Below, piece after piece: positions 53,339-60,478 of a stretch of 64,000 bases of DNA. The DNA is from Streptomyces sp. NRRL S-31. GTDB taxonomy: Bacteria; Actinomycetota; Actinomycetes; Streptomycetales; Streptomycetaceae. Both the position numbers and the translations under genes were made by a program. Every line of letters starts with the position of its first letter. Within the stretch, counting starts at the first letter, position 1. The stretch spans positions 13,337 to 77,336 of the forward strand of contig NZ_JOCB01000027.1 in assembly GCF_000718775.1 (NCBI RefSeq), given 5' to 3'. Under the pieces are notes generated by a model that was not told the origin of the DNA, ran no database searches, and saw only the letters and a program-made list of their open reading frames with translations.

Positions 53339-54298
53339 TCACTTGCCGCCGTTGATGACGGACTGCTTGACGGCGCCGTTCTGCGCGCCCCACTTCTCGA
53401 GGATCTTCTCGTACTCGCCGTTCTTGATGATCGCGTCCATCGCGGCCTGGAGGGCGTCCCGCAGCTGCGTGTCCTCCTTGGCGACCGCGATGCCGTACGG
53501 GGCCGCCTCGACCTGGTCGCCGACGATCTCGAAGTCCTTGCCGCCGCCGGAGGTCTTCACCGCGTACGCCGCCACCGGGAAGTCGGAGGAGGCCGCGTCC
53601 ACACCGCCCGAGCGGAGCCGGGTCTGGGACTGCTGGTCGTCGTCGAAGGGCTCGATGGTGAGCTTCTTGCCCGCCGGACACTTCTTGGCCTCCTGCTTGG
53701 CCAGGTCCTCCGAGGTGGTGCCGCGCTCCACGGCTATCTTCTTGCCGCACAGGTCCGACCACTTCGTGATGCCCCCGGTGTCGCCCTTGCGGGTGTAGAT
53801 CGAGACACCGGCGGTCAGGTAGTCGACGAAGTCGACGCCCTCGCCGACCTTCTTGCCCGTGTCGGGGTCGACGCCCTCCTGACGGTTCTTGTTGTCCGTC
53901 ATCGCCGACATCGCCATGTCGTAGCGGCCCGAGCGCAGACCGGTGAGCAGGCCGTCGAACGTGCCGTTGTCGAACTCGAAGGTCACTCCCAGCTGCTTGC
54001 CCATGGCCGCGGCGAGGTCCGGGTCCAGGCCGACGGCCTTCCCGGAGGAGTCCTTGAACTCCACCGGCGCGTACGCGATGTCCGAGCCGACCCTGATCTT
54101 GCCCTTGCTCCGGATCTCCTGGGGCAGCTTGCCGGCGAGCGGGGCACCGCCGGCGGACGCGCCTCCGGAGCTGTTGTCCTTGTCCTTGGTCTGGTCACCG
54201 CAGCCGGTGAGCAGCAGGGCGCCTGCGACCGCGATCGCACCGAGCGCGGCCGGACGGGAGCGCGCGGCGGTGGTACGACGGGTGGAGCTTGCGGTCAT
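53339..54298 (-). CDS. Amino-acid-binding lipoprotein (SBP family 3)
   Basis: 319 residues. Signal peptide with twin Arg residues at the front and lipobox LLLTGC at about 28-33, then a linker (SSGGASAGGAP) and the family-3 fold: IRVGSDIAYAPVEFKDSSGK, GFDPDLAAAMG-like GLDPDLAAAMGKQLG and YGIAVAKEDTQLRDAL. The ligand is likely a polar or acidic amino acid; not resolvable. GGAGGAACC precedes ATG 54298. Confidence 0.9.
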   Translation of the reverse strand: MTASSTRRTTAARSRPAALGAIAVAGALLLTGCGDQTKDKDNSSGGASAGGAPLAGKLPQEIRSKGKIRVGSDIAYAPVEFKDSSGKAVGLDPDLAAAMGKQLGVTFEFDNGTFDGLLTGLRSGRYDMAMSAMTDNKNRQEGVDPDTGKKVGEGVDFVDYLTAGVSIYTRKGDTGGITKWSDLCGKKIAVERGTTSEDLAKQEAKKCPAGKKLTIEPFDDDQQSQTRLRSGGVDAASSDFPVAAYAVKTSGGGKDFEIVGDQVEAAPYGIAVAKEDTQLRDALQAAMDAIIKNGEYEKILEKWGAQNGAVKQSVINGGK

Positions 54299-54844
54299 CG
54301 TGGTTCCTCCGGCGGAAGGGAAGAGTTGCCGATGGGTCGACGGAAACACACACCTTCGCGTGTCGCGACCTCGTGGGTTTACCGCATCTTGCCATTCGGA
54401 CTGCGCTGATCAGGGGAGTCGCTATGTCAAAATCGGATAACGGGTGACCCCCGAACCGCGTCAGGTCGGTACATCCACGGTCCATAGCCACCGAACCATC
54501 TGCGGGAATCCACCACTCCGGCCGGAAAATCTTCGGCGTGTCTCACGATGCGGTCAGGCGGGGCAGGGCCTTTTCCGGCCAATTCCGTCCGTCGGCCGTG
54601 CCCCGTCTTCGAGTCGCCCTCCGGTTCCGCGGTGTGACCTTGGACCTAATGGACTCGTCGTGGGCACCGTCCGTCCGGTAAGAAGGTTCTTTACACCCCT
54701 CATCCGGGGCTCAGGGCGCGTGTGCGGCGCGCCCGTCGTGTACGGCCTCGCGCGTATCAGCGATCGGGCCGTACGCGGTGCCCGCCCACCCCTCACCAGG
54801 AGTGGTCGACCCTCAAACCATGCATACCTAAGGGGTAAGACAAA
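54299..54844. promoter_or_regulatory. Gene-free divergent region, amino-acid operon and malic enzyme
   Basis: 546 bases without a credible gene. A consensus TTGACA is present on the minus strand (54430-54425) ahead of the binding-protein gene. On the plus side GTACGGCC (54740-54747) and GGCCGTAC (54767-54774) make a perfect 8-bp dyad 71 bases before the malic enzyme start, a candidate operator or leader structure. Confidence 0.5.
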
Positions 54845-56068
54845 GTGGCAGCGGAGATCGTCAATCCTCGCAGCGACGACGCAACGGACCGGGACGGCGG
54901 GGCCGAGCCCCTCGATTCCTTCGATCCGGCGTTCGCGCTGCACCGCGGCGGCAAGATGGCAGTGCAAGCCACCGTGCCGGTCCGTGACAAGGACGACCTT
55001 TCCCTCGCGTACACGCCCGGCGTCGCGCGCGTGTGCACCGCGATCGCGGAGCAGCCGGAGCTGGTCAACGACTACACGTGGAAGTCCAACGTGGTCGCCG
55101 TCGTGACCGACGGTACGGCCGTGCTCGGGCTCGGGGACATCGGTCCCCAGGCCTCCCTCCCCGTGATGGAGGGCAAGGCGATCCTGTTCAAGCAGTTCGG
55201 CGGCGTCGACGCGGTGCCGATCGCGCTCGACTGCACCGACGTGGACGGCATCGTCGAGACCGTCGTCCGGCTCGCTCCCTCGTTCGGCGGAGTGAACCTG
55301 GAGGACATCTCGGCGCCCCGGTGCTTCGAGATCGAGCGCCGGCTCCAGGAGCGTCTGGACATCCCGGTCTTCCATGACGACCAGCACGGCACGGCCGTCG
55401 TGACGCTCGCTGCGCTGCGCAACGCGGCCCGGCTGAGCGGGCGCGAGATCGGGCAGCTCCGGGCCGTCATCTCGGGCGCCGGCGCGGCCGGTGTCGCCAT
55501 CGCCAGGATGCTGGTCAACGCCGGCATCGGGGACGTGGCGGTGGCGGACCGCAAGGGCGTCGTGTCGGCGGACCGGGAGGACCTCACCCCGGTCAAGCGG
55601 GAGCTGGCCGGGTTCACCAACAAGGCCGGCCTCACCGGCTCGCTGGAGGACGCCCTGGCCGGCGCCGACGTCTTCATCGGCGTCTCCGGCGGTACCGTCC
55701 CGGAGGAGGCCGTGGCCTCCATGGCCGAAGGTGCCTTCGTGTTCGCGATGGCCAACCCGAACCCCGAGGTGCACCCGGACGTCGCGCACAAGTACGCGGC
55801 GGTCGTCGCCACCGGGCGCTCGGACTTCCCGAACCAGATCAACAACGTGCTCGCCTTCCCCGGGATCTTCGCGGGCGCCTTCCAGGTGCGGGCCACCCGG
55901 ATCACGGAGGGGATGAAGATCGCCGCCGCCGAGGCGCTGGCCGCGGTGGTCGGCGACGACCTCGCCGCCGACTACGTGATCCCCTCGCCGTTCGACGAGC
56001 GGGTCGCGCCGGCGGTGACGGCCGCGGTGGCCGCCGCCGCCCGCGCCGAGGGCGTCGCCCGTCACTGA
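54845..56068 (+). CDS. Malic enzyme (NAD(P)-dependent malate decarboxylase)
   Basis: 407 residues from GTG 54845, with AAGGGG upstream. Converts malate to pyruvate, CO2 and NAD(P)H. Short bacterial form: [12 protein letters not shown] (catalytic Tyr), the catalytic Lys in [13 protein letters not shown], the metal pair in FHDDQHGTA, and the nucleotide fold [19 protein letters not shown]. The residues after strand 2 (VADRKGVV) leave NAD versus NADP unsettled; S. coelicolor has one enzyme of each type. Ends with a hairpin and TTTT. Confidence 0.93.
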   Translation: MAAEIVNPRSDDATDRDGGAEPLDSFDPAFALHRGGKMAVQATVPVRDKDDLSLAYTPGVARVCTAIAEQPELVNDYTWKSNVVAVVTDGTAVLGLGDIGPQASLPVMEGKAILFKQFGGVDAVPIALDCTDVDGIVETVVRLAPSFGGVNLEDISAPRCFEIERRLQERLDIPVFHDDQHGTAVVTLAALRNAARLSGREIGQLRAVISGAGAAGVAIARMLVNAGIGDVAVADRKGVVSADREDLTPVKRELAGFTNKAGLTGSLEDALAGADVFIGVSGGTVPEEAVASMAEGAFVFAMANPNPEVHPDVAHKYAAVVATGRSDFPNQINNVLAFPGIFAGAFQVRATRITEGMKIAAAEALAAVVGDDLAADYVIPSPFDERVAPAVTAAVAAAARAEGVARH

Positions 56069-56080
56069 CCTCGAACGGAG

Positions 56081-56112
56081 ACGGCCCCACCCGGACGGGC
56101 GGGGCCGTTTTC
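56081..56112 (+). terminator. Terminator of the malic enzyme gene
   Basis: Stem ACGGCCCC/GGGGCCGT with inner CCCG/CGGG, followed by TTTT. It is 13 bases after the stop. Confidence 0.85.
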
Positions 56113-56116
56113 CTTG

Positions 56117-56172
56117 CCGTCCGACCGTCCGACCGTCCGACCGTCCGACCGTCCGGCCATCTGACCATCCGA
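56117..56172. repeat. Tandem 8-bp repeat CCGTCCGA, seven units
   Basis: Four perfect CCGTCCGA copies (56117-56148), then CCGTCCGG, CCATCTGA and CCATCCGA. It lies directly after the malic enzyme terminator and is non-coding. Octamer arrays like this vary in copy number by slippage. Confidence 0.9.
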
Positions 56173-56302
56173 CCGGTCGGCGCCGAGCGTGGCACGGGGT
56201 GCCGCCGCCGGGCCGCGCCGCGGGAACGCCGGTGCGCAAGAGGGCGTGTGTCACAGGGCGCCGTGGTTCCGTCCACCGCGCCACACCCCTATCGTCGGCT
56301 GC

Positions 56303-57268
56303 ATGTTCGCTGTCTACGCCGCCCGAATCGACCGCGACCAGCCGCTCACCGGCCTCGAGTTGGGGGAGCGTCCGGCTCCCGAGGCCCGTCCCGGCTGGAG
56401 CACGATCAATGTGCGGGCCGCTTCCCTCAACCACCACGATCTCTGGTCCCTGCAAGGCGTCGGCCTTCCGGAGGGCCGGCTGCCGATGATCCTCGGCTGC
56501 GACGCCGCGGGCGTCGACGCGGACGGCAACGAGGTCGTCCTGCACTCCGTCATCGGCCAGAGCGGCCATGGAGTCGGCCCCGACGAGCCGCGCTCCATCC
56601 TCACCGAGCGCTACCAGGGCACCTTCGCCGAACAGGTGGCCGTCCCCACCTGGAACGTCCTGCCCAAGCCGAAGGAACTGTCCTTCGCGGAGGCCGCCTG
56701 CCTGCCGACGGCCTGGCTGACGGCGTACCGGATGCTCTTCACCAACGCCGGGGTACGGCCCGGTGACTCGGTCCTCGTACAGGGCGCGGGCGGCGGTGTC
56801 GCCACGGCCGCGATCGTGCTGGGCAAGGCGGCCGGGCTCCGTGTCTTCGCCACCAGCCGGGACGAGGCCAAGCGGAAGCGGGCCCTGGAACTGGGTGCCG
56901 TGGAGGCGGTCGAGACGGGCGCCCGGCTGCCGCAGCGGGTGGATGCCGTCATCGAGACCGTCGGCGCCGCCACCTGGTCGCACTCGGTGAAGTCGCTGCG
57001 GCCCGGCGGCACGCTCGTCATCTCCGGTGCCACCAGCGGGGACCGGCCCTCGCACGCCGAGCTGACCCGGATCTTCTTCCTCGAACTGAAGGTGGTCGGC
57101 TCCACCATGGGCACCAAGGACGAGCTGGAGGACCTGCTCTCCTTCTGCGCCGCGACCGGCGTACGGCCCGTGATCGACGAGGAACTGCCCCTGGACCGGG
57201 CCCGCGAGGGCTTCGAACGGCTCGCGTCAGGGGAGCAGTTCGGGAAGATCGTGCTCACCCACTCCTGA
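56303..57268 (+). CDS. Zinc-type alcohol dehydrogenase-like oxidoreductase
   Basis: 321 residues, MDR superfamily. NHHDLWSLQGVG and GCDAAGVDADGNEV in the catalytic domain, nucleotide motif VLVQGAGGGVATAAIVLGKA. The structural-zinc Cys cluster is absent, so it resembles quinone-reductase-like members; substrate unknown. TATCGT (56290-56295) ends seven bases before the ATG and there is no ribosome site, so transcription may start at the ATG. Confidence 0.87.
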   Translation: MFAVYAARIDRDQPLTGLELGERPAPEARPGWSTINVRAASLNHHDLWSLQGVGLPEGRLPMILGCDAAGVDADGNEVVLHSVIGQSGHGVGPDEPRSILTERYQGTFAEQVAVPTWNVLPKPKELSFAEAACLPTAWLTAYRMLFTNAGVRPGDSVLVQGAGGGVATAAIVLGKAAGLRVFATSRDEAKRKRALELGAVEAVETGARLPQRVDAVIETVGAATWSHSVKSLRPGGTLVISGATSGDRPSHAELTRIFFLELKVVGSTMGTKDELEDLLSFCAATGVRPVIDEELPLDRAREGFERLASGEQFGKIVLTHS

Positions 57269-57341
57269 CGTCCGCCGGTCACCGGGACGACAGGGCCCGG
57301 GCGGGCCCGGACGCCGGGCCCGCCTTCGCGCGCCGTGCCTG

Positions 57342-58379
57342 TCAGCCGGGGCGGAGCACGGCCGCGATGCGGGCCGCCGCCGTGGACAGGTGGTGGCGGG
57401 CCTCGCGCAGCTGCCCAGCGTCGACCCCGTGGTCACGGGCCGTGTCGCGGATGTCGTCGCGGAAGCGGTCCAGCAGGCGGTCCAGGTCGCGTGCCGGGTC
57501 CCCGGTGAAGTCCTCGTGCGCCCAGGAGGGCTCGTACTCGGCGGGGAAGTCCTCCGTCGCGGCGGTGTAGTGCGGCTCGGCGGTGGGCGCCGGCCCGGCC
57601 GTCTCCTGGGCGGTGCGCCCGAACCCCCGGTCCCTGCCGAACTCCTTGCCGAACTCGCCGAATTCCTTGGCCAGTTCGGACAGGCCCTCGCGGACGCCGG
57701 TCGGCCAGTCGCCGCGCGTGAAGTGGTCCTGGACCCGGTCCTGGACGCGGCGTGCGATGCGCTGCACCTCCTCCTGCGCCTGGGCCCGCGCCCGCGACTG
57801 CGCCTCCTGCGCCTGGTGACGGGCCCGCTGGGCCTCCTCCCGGGCCCGGCGGCTCTCGTCCTTGGCGCGCCGCGCCTGCTCCTTCCACTCCTGCCTGACC
57901 CGCCGCATCTCCTCCTTGGCGGCCTTCCACGCCTCCTTGTCGCCCGGCTCGCCGTACTCCCCGTAGGGGGATTCGGCGTCGGGCGCCTCCCGGCGGGCCT
58001 CGGAGGCGGCGGCGCGCATCTCCCGGCGCAGATCGCCGGCCGCGCCGCGCACGTCGGCCCGTATCTCGGCGGCCAGCTCCGCGACCGACTCGCGGATCTC
58101 CAGCTCCAGGTCGGCCAGCTCACCGCTGCGGTCGGCGAGTTCGGCGCGGCCGGCGTCCGTGATGGCGTACACCTTGCGCCCGCCCTCCGTGGTGTGCCGG
58201 ACCAGGCCCTCCGCCTCCAGCTTGGCCAGCCGGGGGTAGACCGTGCCCGCCGAGGGGGCGTAGAGGCCCTGGAAGCGTTCCTCCAGGAGCCTGATCACCT
58301 CGTAGCCGTGGCGCGGGGCCTCGTCGAGCAGCTTGAGCAGGTACAGGCGGAGGCGGCCGTGGGCGAAGACGGGAGGCAT
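57342..58379 (-). CDS. PadR-family regulator with long coiled-coil extension
   Basis: 345 residues, far longer than usual PadR proteins. Winged helix at 1-85 (LYLLKLLDEAPRHGYEVIRL, YAPSAGTVYPRLAKLEAEGL), then a highly charged helical segment (about 90-215, Arg/Glu/Ala heptads such as EAQRARHQAQEAQSRARAQA) and a C-terminal Asp/Arg helix bundle. Its ATG is one base after the stop of the DUF4097 gene, so the two form an operon; a palindrome upstream of that operon is a candidate PadR site. Confidence 0.85.
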   Translation of the reverse strand: MPPVFAHGRLRLYLLKLLDEAPRHGYEVIRLLEERFQGLYAPSAGTVYPRLAKLEAEGLVRHTTEGGRKVYAITDAGRAELADRSGELADLELEIRESVAELAAEIRADVRGAAGDLRREMRAAASEARREAPDAESPYGEYGEPGDKEAWKAAKEEMRRVRQEWKEQARRAKDESRRAREEAQRARHQAQEAQSRARAQAQEEVQRIARRVQDRVQDHFTRGDWPTGVREGLSELAKEFGEFGKEFGRDRGFGRTAQETAGPAPTAEPHYTAATEDFPAEYEPSWAHEDFTGDPARDLDRLLDRFRDDIRDTARDHGVDAGQLREARHHLSTAAARIAAVLRPG

Positions 58380-58380
58380 G

Positions 58381-59463
58381 TCAGAGCACCTTCTTGTCGG
58401 TCGTGCCGTCGGCCGGGGCGCCGGTGGCGCCGGCGTCCTGGCCGGAGACGGAATTGTCCCCCGGTGCTGCCGGGCGGTGGCCGGCCGGGTGGGCGGCGGC
58501 GGTGCTGTCCGGAGCGAGGTCGTCCACTGTGGTGCCGTGCACTGCGGTGCCGTTCGCGGTGTCAATATCGGTGTCGGTGCGCGTGCCGGTGTCGGGGGTT
58601 CCGGGGGCCCGCGGGGGTTCGGTGTGCCGAGGGGTGTGCTCCTCGTCGTCCCGGGGCGGGCGGCGCAGCAGGGCGATCGAGCCGGAGACCGTCGTGGCCC
58701 GCAGTCTGCCCGTGCCCGCGCCGAGACGGCCGGTGATCTTGTGCGTGCCCCACTGGCCGCGCACCCGCAGCCCCTCGAAGGCGTTGGAGATCGTGCCGCT
58801 CGCGGTGTTCGCCTCCACCTCGGCGTCCGCCGGGTGCGGCAGGCGGATGGCTATCTCGCCGGAGACGCTGGTGAGGCCGATGTCCGTGGGACCGTCCGGG
58901 TCCAGGTCGACGATCATGGAGCCGCTGACGGTGTCGGCGCGCACGGAGGGGCCGGACCCCTCGACCACGGTCAGGTCTCCCGACACCGAGTGGAACCTCA
59001 GGTCCCCGGTGACCGCCTGGGCCTCCAGGTTCCCCGAGACGGTGTCCGCGCGGACCGGGCCCGAGCCGCCGACCAGGGTGGTGTCACCGGTCACGCCCCT
59101 GATCACCGCGGGGCCGCGGAGGCCGGAGACGACCGTGCCCGCCCCGACCACGCCCACCTCCACGCGCGTGTCGGCGGGGACCGCGAGGGAGACGACGGCG
59201 CTGCGGCGCCGGCCCTTGGCGTCGAGCCACTTCAGGAAGCCCTTCCAGGTCAGATCCTCGTACGCCACGGTGAGCGTGCCGCCGTCGAGGGTGACGACCA
59301 GGGGCGGGCCGTGCAGTTCCGAGACCTCCAGGCGGGCGGAGGGCTCGTCCGTGCCGACGATATTCACCGTGCCGTTGACCATACGGACCTGGAGGTCGTG
59401 CACGGGGGTGTCGAAGGTCAGCTTCCGGGGCTCGGCGACGGACCACTCTGACCACTCGGACAT
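58381..59463 (-). CDS. DUF4097 family beta-helical protein
   Basis: 360 residues. Residues about 20-270 form repeated short strands of the DUF4097 adhesin-like type (VRADTVSGNLEAQAVTGDLR, VRADTVSGSMIVDL, VEANTASGTISNAF), each about 20 residues. The last 90 residues are Thr/Pro/Asp low complexity. No signal peptide or membrane anchor is visible, so it seems cytoplasmic. AGGAGG precedes ATG 59463. Pairing with PadR is common and suggests an envelope-stress-like circuit of unknown nature. Confidence 0.85.
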   Translation of the reverse strand: MSEWSEWSVAEPRKLTFDTPVHDLQVRMVNGTVNIVGTDEPSARLEVSELHGPPLVVTLDGGTLTVAYEDLTWKGFLKWLDAKGRRRSAVVSLAVPADTRVEVGVVGAGTVVSGLRGPAVIRGVTGDTTLVGGSGPVRADTVSGNLEAQAVTGDLRFHSVSGDLTVVEGSGPSVRADTVSGSMIVDLDPDGPTDIGLTSVSGEIAIRLPHPADAEVEANTASGTISNAFEGLRVRGQWGTHKITGRLGAGTGRLRATTVSGSIALLRRPPRDDEEHTPRHTEPPRAPGTPDTGTRTDTDIDTANGTAVHGTTVDDLAPDSTAAAHPAGHRPAAPGDNSVSGQDAGATGAPADGTTDKKVL

Positions 59464-59497
59464 GGGACCTCCTCGGCACGACCGGTCGCGACACGTC

Positions 59498-59530
59498 ATA
59501 TCGCGTTCTCGTTATTCACGATATATCGCG
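59498..59530 (-). promoter_or_regulatory. Candidate PadR operator upstream of DUF4097-padR
   Basis: A perfect palindrome CGATATATCG at 59519-59528 and a direct repeat ATATCGCG at 59498-59505 and 59523-59530. AT-rich palindromes stand out strongly in this GC-rich genome and lie 35-67 bases before the operon start. Confidence 0.65.
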
Positions 59531-59665
59531 GTCGTGGGAAGTCAAGGCACTCGTTCGGGGGACGGCCGTCCGAGGGCGGGGCTGGGCGGTCCCGCTGTCG
59601 GGACCGGCGCATACGCTGGTGGGGAGAATCGCAGGCTGGATGTTCGTGCAGGAGACGTGGGCCCT

Positions 59666-59845
59666 ATGTATTTCACCGACCGCGGTATCGAGGAGCTGGA
59701 GAAGCGGCGTGGCGAGGAGGAGGTCACCTTCGAGTGGCTCGCCGAGCAGTTGCGCACGTTCGTGGATCTGAATCCAGACTTCGAGGTGCCCGTGGAACGG
59801 CTGGCCACCTGGCTCGCGCGGCTCGACGACGAGGACGACGAGTAG
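59666..59845 (+). CDS. Small acidic protein (DUF6104-like)
   Basis: 59 residues starting MYFTDRGIEELEKRRGEEEV and ending in an acidic DDEDDE tail; mostly helical, no Cys or membrane segment. GGAGACG precedes the ATG. This short family is widely kept in Streptomyces and has no known function; it might be a regulator or adaptor. Confidence 0.8.
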   Translation: MYFTDRGIEELEKRRGEEEVTFEWLAEQLRTFVDLNPDFEVPVERLATWLARLDDEDDE

Positions 59846-59871
59846 CGCGCACGGGCTCCCGCCACGCGCCC

Positions 59872-60000
59872 GCGCCGGGCTCCGCGCCCGCGCCGGGCTC
59901 CGCGCCCGCGCCGGGCTCCGCGCCCTACGCCGGGCTCTGCGCCCGCGGCTCTGCGCCCGTGCCGGGCTCCGCGCCCTACGCCGGGCTCTGCGCCCGCGCC
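59872..60000. repeat. 18-bp tandem repeat array
   Basis: GCGCCGGGCTCCGCGCCC repeated; two perfect copies from 59872 and 59890, then about five diverged ones with TAC insertions (CTACGCCGGGCTCTGCG). It begins 27 bases after the small acidic gene. Between 60001 and 60131 the sequence continues as GC-rich, repeat-like DNA without a gene. Confidence 0.85.
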
Positions 60001-60131
60001 CGGCGCCCACCGGCTCCCGCCGTACATCGCACTCGCGCCGGCCCCCCGTCCGGCGCCCACCGGCTCCGCCGCGCACCGCGGTCGCGCACGGCCCCGGTCG
60101 GCGCGGAGTGGCACGGCGTCCGGCCCGCATC

Positions 60132-60425
60132 GGGCAGGCGTAGCAGAAGGGCAGGCCCGGCCCGCCCCGGGCAGACGTAGCGGTCGGGCGCGGTGCTCGG
60201 CCCGCCCCGGGCAGATGAAGCGGTGGGGCGCGGCGCTCGGCCCGCAGGGCAGACGGAGCGGGGTGGCACGGCGCTCGGCCTGCGCCGGGCAGACGGAGCG
60301 GAGTGGCACGGTGCTCGGCCTGCGCCGGGCAGGCGTAGCGGAAGGGTGCGGTGTCCGGCCCGCAGGGCAGACGGAGCGGAGTGGCGCGGTGCTCGGCCCG
60401 CACCGGGCAGGCGAAAGGGCCCGGC
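60132..60425. repeat. 38-40-bp tandem repeat array, seven units plus part
   Basis: Units start at 60132, 60169, 60209, 60247, 60287, 60327, 60365 and 60405 (partial), each beginning GGGCAGRCGNAGCGG and ending CTCGGCCYGC. Period alternates between 37, 38 and 40 bases, so it does not keep a reading frame. It lies between the small acidic gene and the terminator of kgd. Confidence 0.92.
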
Positions 60426-60452
60426 ACCGAGTGGCTACTCGGTGCCGGGCCC
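60417..60452 (-). terminator. Terminator of kgd
   Basis: A perfect 16-bp stem (60417-60432 with 60437-60452), loop GGCT, 26 bases after the kgd stop on the minus strand; it overlaps the last repeat unit. Confidence 0.85.
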
Positions 60453-60478
60453 CGGGTGTCGGCCGGACGGCCGGAGGC

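Noticed and set aside
54554..57055. Long minus-strand frame opposite malic enzyme and the dehydrogenase
   Set aside because: Antisense shadow of two conserved genes; no domain and no start signal.
60132..60425. CRISPR-like array of about 40-bp units
   Set aside because: The whole unit repeats without unique spacers and there are no cas genes; it is a tandem repeat.
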